From Erpobdella octoculata (taxonomy: Eukaryota > Annelida > Clitellata > Hirudinida > Erpobdellidae), in contig OZ022247.1 of assembly GCA_963978895.1 (NCBI GenBank), forward strand, positions 5,421,266 to 5,485,265: a stretch of DNA of 64,000 bases. The letters are read 5' to 3'. Below are positions 57,762 through 64,000 of the stretch, piece by piece; position 1 is the stretch's first letter, and the number at the start of each line of letters is the position of its first letter. The notes below the pieces were generated by a model. The model saw only the letters and a program-made list of their open reading frames with translations, was not told where the DNA came from and made no database searches. A program made the position numbers and the translations under genes.

Positions 57762-60700
57762 AAAATCTATATCTCTCCTTCTTTATCTCAAAAGGCCATG
57801 TGTAGGGTGTTAGATGAAAATCTGGGCAGTGACCACTACCCGGTTTTGATCACACTAAATAAAAAGGTCAATTACGAGGTAAACAACAGAAAGGTATGGA
57901 ACCTGGAGAAAGCCGATTGGTACAAATACCAACGGCTTTCAACAGGAATGTTAAATGAACTACAAACTTTCACAAATGTTGACGAAGCAACAAACATGTT
58001 AACGCAAGGTCTGAACAAAGCAGCCATAGCATCAATACCAACCAAAAATGGAAGACGATCAGGACTTAGGCCAGTACCATGGTGGAATGATGAATGTGAA
58101 AGCGCAATCAAAGCAAGAAACAAAGTCTTATACTCACTTCGGAAAGAGTATACTACGACTGGCTTTGAACGGTATCGAGAACTCAAACAAATCGCACAGA
58201 AGATAGTGAGGACAGCAAAAAAAAACCATTGGCGAACATTCTGTAGCTCTCTTAACTCACACTCTAGTCAGACAACCATGTGGAAAGCGGTGAAAAATAT
58301 GGTCCACACACATGCAGGTTTCAACGTTCCAGCGCTGAAACTGAGTGAAAATGAAACCGCTTACTCTGACAAAAACAAAGCGAATGCGTTAGCAACTGCC
58401 ATCGAAAAAAACTCATCAGACAAAAATCTTGACCTGAGATTTATTCAAAGGAAAGAGGCTCTGAAAAGAGAAATCACCTTTACCATCAGATCTGGCATTT
58501 CTTGCGAAAACGACCCACATGATTTAAACACAGAAATTTCCTTAAAAGAATTTACGGAAGCTCTGATGCAGAGTGCAAACGGCAAATCTCCAGGTCCAGA
58601 CAATATCTGCTATGAGATGCTAAGACAAATTGACGAGATAGGTCTCAATAAGCTCTTGGATCTTATAAACTTATCTTGGTCCAAAGGAGAGGTAGCAAAA
58701 CTATGAAAGCAATCCATAATTGTTCCGCTACTAAAACCGAGAAAAAATTCTGCAGACACCAACTCATATCGACCCATTTCCCTAACATCTTCATTGTGTA
58801 AGATTACTGAAAGAATTATTGCAAATCGGTTAAGGTTCTACCTGGAGCAAAATAATTTCTTAAACCGTGAACAATCAGGCTTTAGAAAAGGAAGAGGATG
58901 CACAGATCACATCCTTAGACTACAAAACGATATTAAACGCTCGATGTGGAATAAGGGTGGGACAATGGCGGTCTTTCTGGACTTAGAAAAAGCCTTCGAT
59001 CTAATGTGGCGAGACGGGCTTTTGTTGAAGCTTGAAAAGCTTGGTGTCAGAGGAAAGATTTTAAAATGGATCCATAGCTTTTTGAATAATCGAGAGGCCA
59101 TGGTTCGTGTGGGATGCACGTTGTCAGACCCGGTATTGTTGGAAAATGGTTCCCCGCAGGGTTCTGTCCTGAGCCCCCTTTTGTTCATTGTTATGATGAG
59201 CGACATCCATTGTCAAGAAATCCATGGAATTCGGACATCTATATTTGCGGACGATGTAGCAGTATGGATTTCAGGAAAAGACCCACATACTATGCGAAAC
59301 TGCTTACAGACTCGATTAAACGAAATCCAAACATTCTTCCTCAATTGGGGATTCAAACTGTCAACCGAGAAATCGGTAGCAGTCTGTTTTACAAAATACA
59401 ATGAATTCCGAAAAAATTCCCTACCTATTTGTATGGATGGCAAAAAAATCAGTTGGAAGACCGAAGCTACATTTCTCGGTATAATATTTGACTCAAAATT
59501 AACCTGGAAAAAACACATTGATAAGATCGTTGATCGTTGCAAAAAAAGATTAAATATCATGCGATGCCTAACAGAACAAAGCTGGGGATGCGGCAAAGAA
59601 ACACTGATGCTTTTCTACCGATGCGCCATACGGTCAGTGATGGAGTTTGGCTGCGAAGCATTTGACAGTGCATCAGAATCTCAAAAACAAAGACTCGAGA
59701 GAATCCAATATAGTGCCTTAAAAACAGCTTGCGGGGCAATGGTTGGAACCAGTTTGGCCGCTCTACAAATAGAATGCGGAGATCCTCCACTCGATATACG
59801 ACGAAAGATGTTAATTACAAACCTTGCCACTAAAACCAAGATCATTCCAAACCATCCGACAAAAGACGTCTTTGTACCTCCCAGAGGACAAGAAGGGGTT
59901 AAATGGCGATGGTTCTTTCACAGAAAAGTGAAAGAAGCTGAACATCCAGCAGCCAAAAGAACAGCGGCATTGAACAAAATAGTTGACAAATTCAATCCAG
60001 TCCCCTTAACTCCTTCTCTAACTCCACCATGGAAACTTATTCCACCTCTTTTTAACGAAGGGCTGGTGGGGTTAAAGAAGGATGATCCGTCAATTGTCCA
60101 AAGAGCTAAGGAACTGATTGCTTTATATACAGATTCGACACATATATACACAGATGCATCTAAGATAGACAATGTAGCAGCTATGGGAATTTATATCCCG
60201 GAAAAAGATATGAAAATAGCTAAGAGAGTCACGAATGACGTTAGTATTTATACGGCTGAGCTAACAGCTATAAAATGCGGCTTGGAGTGGATGGCACAAC
60301 CAGACGGTCCACATAAAATAGCCCTATTTACGGATTCATATAGCTCTATGATATCATTGAAAAATTCCGCAAATGCTCAAAAATCTGCTCTTGTGGAATC
60401 AGTCCTAACACTAGCATCCAACCTCTCAAAAGAAGGGAAAACAATTACCCTGATTTGGGTACCTAGCCACGTGGGCATACGTGGAAATGAAATGGCAGAT
60501 TGCCTTGCCAAAGAAGCTACTAAACATCCCGAAATAGAGATTGAGATTTTGCCAGAGATATTTGACATAAAAAGAACAATAAAAAGAGAGCTTTTGAACG
60601 AATGGCAGACCAGATGGGACTCTGCTCAAGAAAGTCGACACTACTGGTCTCTCGAAAAAAAAGTCTCAAATAAAATTAAATTCAAGACAACAAACAGAAA

Positions 60701-61215
60701 AAAGGAAGTCATCATTTCCCGACTCCGACTTGGAAAGTGTCGGCTGAAACAAAATTTGAAGAGAATGAATCTTCATGAGACAGGTTTGTGCGAAGCCTGC
60801 GGAACAGAGGAAACAATCGAGCACTGGTTGCTGCACTGCAAAGAAACGACACAACTAGGAATGGAACTTGGGAACTTTTGTAAAAGTATCCAAAAACCAA
60901 CTACACTCCAAACCATACTGAACTCGGAAATATGCCACGACATCTATATATATAAAAATGAATGTTTGTATTTATGTTAATGTCCTTTATGCATTGCTAC
61001 ACCATTCATCCGATCGTAATGAAATTTTCACACAACCTTGAGAGTCAATGAAAATCAAAACTAAAAAAAAAATTTTTGAAATCCGTCACAAAATGAGCGG
61101 AGCGGAGCGGGTGAGCGAGCGGGAACTATATATATATATGTATGTGCGTATGTATGTGTGTATGTATGTATGTGTATGTGCATGTATGTGTGTCTGTGTG
61201 TGTGTTTATGTATGT

Positions 61216-61583
61216 ACTAGCGGAGATACCCGGCGTTGCCCAGGTTTTTTGAGGTTTTTCTAATGTTTGTCTCTTTCTCTCCCGTTTCCTTTCCCACCTG
61301 CTTTCCCACTCCTGTTAGCTTTTCCGTTTTCGGTCGTTTTCCCACTGCCGGTCGCTTTCCCGCTCCCGGTCGCTTTCCCGCTCCCGGTCGCTTTCCCGCT
61401 CCCGGTCGCTTTCCCGCTCCCGGTCGTTTTCCCGTCCCGGTCGCTGCCCCGTTCCCGCTCACGTTTGCTCTCCCATTCCCGCTCACGCTTGCTTTTCTGT
61501 TCCCGCTCGCTGTCCGTTCCGGGTGCTTTCCCGTTTCTATAATAGACAAACTAACCCACAAACATTCATATATATATATATAT
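61216..61583 (-). mobile_element. Nested Helitron-type unit in reverse orientation
   Basis: Host A then CTAGCGGAGATACCCGGCG is the 3' terminus on -. The other side ends TATATATATAG at about 61583, the 5' end on -, where the terminal T is altered. The body is the pyrimidine strand of the minisatellite (CTTTCCCGCTCCCGGTCG). Confidence 0.75.
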
Positions 61584-61649
61584 AGTCTTAGCAAATCTAT
61601 TTTGCGTTTTATAGGCTAACAGAAGTTATGAAAGAATGTAAAAGAGAAA

Positions 61650-62090
61650 ATGAGCGGGAACGGAAACGGGAACGGGAGAGCTACCGTGACCGGGAATGGG
61701 AGAGCAAGCATGACCGGGAACGGGAGAGCAAGCGTGAGCGGGAACGGGAAAGCGACCGGAAACGGGAAAGCGACCGGGAACGGGAAAGCGACCGGGAACG
61801 GGAAAGCGACCGAGAACGGGAAAGCGACCGGGAACGGGAAAGCGACCGGGAACGGGAAAGCGACCGGGAACGCGGAAAGCGACCGGGAACGCGGAAAGCG
61901 ACCGGGAACGCGGAAAGCGACTGGAATCGGGAGAGCAAGCTTGGAAGGAAACGCGAGCAAGAGAGAAAATCGATAACAGAACTTCTGAGCGGGAAAGCGA
62001 CCGGGAGCTGGAAAACGACCGAGAGCGGAAATGCGACCGGGAACGCTACGAAAACGGGAAAGTGGAGAAGGGAACGGGAGCGAGAGAGAC
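61650..62090 (+). repeat. 18-bp purine minisatellite in the Helitron
   Basis: The unit CGACCGGGAACGGGAAAG is repeated with drift (AGCGTGAGCGGGAACGGG variants). Because 18 is divisible by 3, each frame stays open, giving Arg/Glu/Ser/Asp repeats on +. The same array appears at 61310-61530 on -, at 34513-34620, and at 63838-64000. Confidence 0.93.
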
Positions 62091-62143
62091 AAACATTAGA
62101 AAAACCTCTAAAAACCCCGGGCAACGCCGGGTAACCCCGCTAG

Positions 62144-63794
62144 TCATCTATAAATGGATACAAAATAATCCTAAAGAACTGTAAATATAGAGAAAAATTA
62201 TTTAGTGTAAATAAGTATTTATTTTTCATTTTGATTTTGTTTTCGCGTCTTAAAACACATGGTGTAAAAGACTATAAACTATAATAGAAAAAAAAATGAC
62301 TGATAATCAACGCCGAGCTCAAACGCCTCATCCTAGGAACGTGAAATTTGGAACTTATATTACTTTTATAGCGTTAACATCCGCTAAGAAAGGATTTTTG
62401 AAAATTTTGCTCCTGAGGGGAAAAAACTGGAAAACAAACTTTTTTCTAAAACAATGTATATCTCGAAAACCAAAAATGAGGAGATTTTGAAATTTGGTAT
62501 GTAGATTCTTTTTAAAAAATAAAAAGATACATTTTTACCATTTTTTGAAAATTCGGTTTCCCGGACCTCAAATGTGGGTTGGAAAATTGGGTTATTTGGT
62601 TTTTAAAGTAGCTTCTGCTCAAAAACTGTTAATGCTACAGGAGCAAAAATTAGTATTTAGTTTCTACTCCAAAAATAATGAAATACGTGTTTCACAATTT
62701 TTTGAAAATTTGGTTTCCAGGACTTCAAATGTTGGGTGGAAAATAGGGCTAATTGTCTTTTATAGTAACTGCTACTCAAAAACAGTAAATACCACAGATC
62801 TAAAAATTATTATTCAGTTTCTTTTCTAAAAATAAAGATATACGTGTTTCACCATTTTTTACAAATTTGGTTTCCCGGACCTCAAATGTGGGTTGGAAAA
62901 TTGGGTTATTTGGTTTTTAAAGTAGCTTCTACTCAAAAACTGTTAATGCTACAAAAGTAAAAATTAGTATTTAGTTTCTACTCTAAAAATAATGATATAC
63001 GGGTTTCACAATTTTTTGAAAATTTGGTTTCCAGGACTTCAAATGTGGGGTGGAAAATAGGGTTATTTGGTTTTTAAAGTAACTACTACTCAACAACTGT
63101 AATTGCCACAGATGTAAAAATTAATACTTAGTATCTACTCAAAAAAAAAAGATATACGTGTTTCATTCTTTTTTGGGTTATTTGGTTTTTAAAGTAGCTG
63201 CTACGCAAAAACTGTTAATGCTACAGAAGTAAAAATTAGTATTTAGTTTCTACTCCAAAAATAATGAAATACGTGTTTTTAGCATTTTTTGAAAATTTGG
63301 TTTCCAGGACCTCAAATGTGGGGTGGAAATAAGGGTTATTTGATTTCAAAATAACTGCTACTCACAAACTGTAAGTGCTACAAATGTAAAAATTAGTATT
63401 TTGAAGTTTTGTGCCGGTTAAAAGTAGCTAAGTCCAGTTTATCATCGGCCTGGCCAAGCCGTTAATTTAGAGTCTTCACACGGGCCAGGCCAAACCTTAA
63501 ATCAAAGTGGGACGGGCCGAGGTTTTTCACCAAGTATATAGATATTTTAGTAATTTCAGGGTTTTCAGTTTGGCCGGGCTTAACCTGAGGTCAAGGTGGG
63601 ACGGGCCGAAGTTTTTCATCAAATATATAGAACTTCTAGGCCTGTAAAAATGGGCCGGGCCTAATTCAGACGGGCTGTGCCGGGCCAGGAGTTTGGGTTT
63701 TTAAAACGGGCTAGGCTAATTTGTCGACGGGCCGAGCCGAGACCTAAAAAATTGATCTCTACTATGCGAGCGAAGCCGCTACGGGCACTGCTAG
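62144..63794 (+). mobile_element. Helitron-type region with 3' terminus at 63794
   Basis: The end GCGAGCGAAGCCGCTACGGG plus CACTGCTAG, then host T, is a typical Helitron 3' terminus. The interior has CGTGAAATTTGGAAC near 62340, common in Helitron interiors, a 157-bp tandem array (62540-63390) and a GGGCC-rich block (63430-63760). The first about 40 bases are the LINE tail and an R1 copy lies at 62225-62290, so the true 5' end is unresolved. Confidence 0.55.
62540..63390. repeat. Satellite-like tandem repeat, about 157-bp unit, alternating subtypes
   Basis: GGTTTCCCGGACCTCAAATG or GGTTTCCAGGACTTCAAATG recurs near 62556, 62711, 62869, 63028 and 63298, with a shortened unit at about 63150. Units contain TTTTTAAAGTAGCTTCTACTC and a CGTGTTTCAC box. 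No coding capacity beyond chance frames. Confidence 0.85.
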
Positions 63795-64000
63795 TATATA
63801 TATATATGAATGTTTGTAGGTTAGTTTGTCTATTATAGAAACGGGAAAGCGACCCGGAACGGACAGCGAGCGGGAACGGAAAAGCAAGCGTGAGCAGGAA
63901 TGGGAGAGCAAACGTGAGCGGGAATGGGACAGCGACCGGGAACGGGAAAACGACCGGGAGCGGGAAAGCGACCGGGAGCGGGAGAGCGACCGGCAGCGGG
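63795..64000 (+). mobile_element. Helitron, 5' part only (runs off the window)
   Basis: TATATATATATATGAATGTT and GTTAGTTTGTCTATTATAGA match the 5' side of the nested unit at 61583 on -. The 18-bp purine minisatellite follows to the window end. It abuts the previous Helitron's CTAG terminus directly. Confidence 0.7.

Larger units (their letters stand above)
60943..62143 (+). mobile_element. Non-autonomous Helitron inserted in the LINE
   Basis: The 5' end TCTATATATATAAAAATG follows host A (60942). The 3' hairpin CCCCGGGCAACGCCGGGTAA and CCCCGCTAG precede host T (62144). Excising it restores the LINE reading frame exactly to its stop. The element holds ATTTTCACACAACCTTGAGA near its 5' end, a nested reverse Helitron (61216-61583) and an 18-bp purine minisatellite (61650-62090). 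No Rep or helicase. Confidence 0.92.
57762..62184 (+). pseudogene. Non-LTR retrotransposon ORF2 (I-clade-like, RT plus RNase H), truncated and interrupted
   Basis: Starts inside the apurinic-like endonuclease (RVLDENLGSDHYPVLI), then a linker, the RT (SGFRKGRGCTDHILRLQNDI, FLDLEKAFD, ENGSPQGSVLSPLLF, catalytic FADDVAVW), RNase H (IYTDASKIDNVAAMGIY, YTAELTAIKCGLEW, LFTDSYSS, WVPSHVGIRGNEMADCLAKE) and a C-terminal Cys/His knuckle (CEACGTEETIEHWLLHC). The RNase H after RT fits the I/Nimb group. One in-frame TGA (58704-58706) replaces what is usually a Trp codon, and the frame is otherwise open. A Helitron (60943-62143) interrupts the last codons, and the natural TAA lies at 62182-62184. The 5' part, including ORF1, is missing, so it cannot move on its own. 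Confidence 0.93.

Noticed and set aside
61217..62134. Long Arg/Glu/Ser/Asp or Pro/Phe/Ser open frames
   Set aside because: An 18-bp repeat keeps all frames open. They lie in non-coding Helitron bodies and recur elsewhere with different frames open.

Overview
The window is AT-rich nuclear DNA from an invertebrate animal. The evidence is split genes with GT-AG introns, a metazoan-type tRNA-Lys, CP2-family transcription factors, and many hAT, Helitron and LINE elements. I cannot name the phylum from sequence alone.

Three cellular protein genes and one tRNA gene are supported. Two are paralogous CP2 (LSF/TFCP2-type) transcription factor genes in inverted, convergent orientation: copy A on + (2608-17408, 20 exons, about 737 aa) and copy B on - (53856-43089, 19 exons, about 667 aa). 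Both keep the same domain order: Gln/Ser/His-rich N-terminus, CP2 DNA-binding domain, SAM domain, basic Ser-rich linker, C-terminal ubiquitin-like oligomerisation domain. Most exon lengths and phases are the same. Between them on - lies a complete 12-exon kynurenine/glutamine aminotransferase gene (33530-26839, about 431 aa) with its PLP lysine and carboxylate-binding arginine. A tRNA-Lys(CTT) gene sits at 42271-42343 on -. Every exon join in the three models keeps reading frame.

Most of the rest is mobile or tandem-repeat DNA. 1-543: end of a hAT-type element. 17.4-20.6 kb: tandem repeats, including a foldback-like structure. 20665-25965: a decayed autonomous-type Helitron with a broken PIF1-like helicase, cut by two hAT elements with exact 8-bp target duplications. 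26.1-26.3 kb: a minisatellite. 34.1-35.2 kb: long tetranucleotide arrays around a Helitron remnant. 35.3-36.8 kb: a TIR element and a LINE tail. 37703-41552: a TIR element holding a hAT, which holds another hAT inside its own terminal repeat. 54.6-57.2 kb: further nested hAT elements. 57.8-62.2 kb: an I-clade-like LINE (reverse transcriptase plus RNase H) split near its stop codon by a Helitron. 62.2-64 kb: further Helitron-type DNA with satellite-like repeats.

The most notable biology is the CP2 pair. The upstream non-coding sequence is duplicated along with the genes, and two DNA-binding exons are nucleotide-identical (106/106 and 206 consecutive bases) while introns and other exons are strongly diverged. 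This is what recent exon-scale gene conversion between inverted paralogues would leave. The aminotransferase shows no sign of having been duplicated here.
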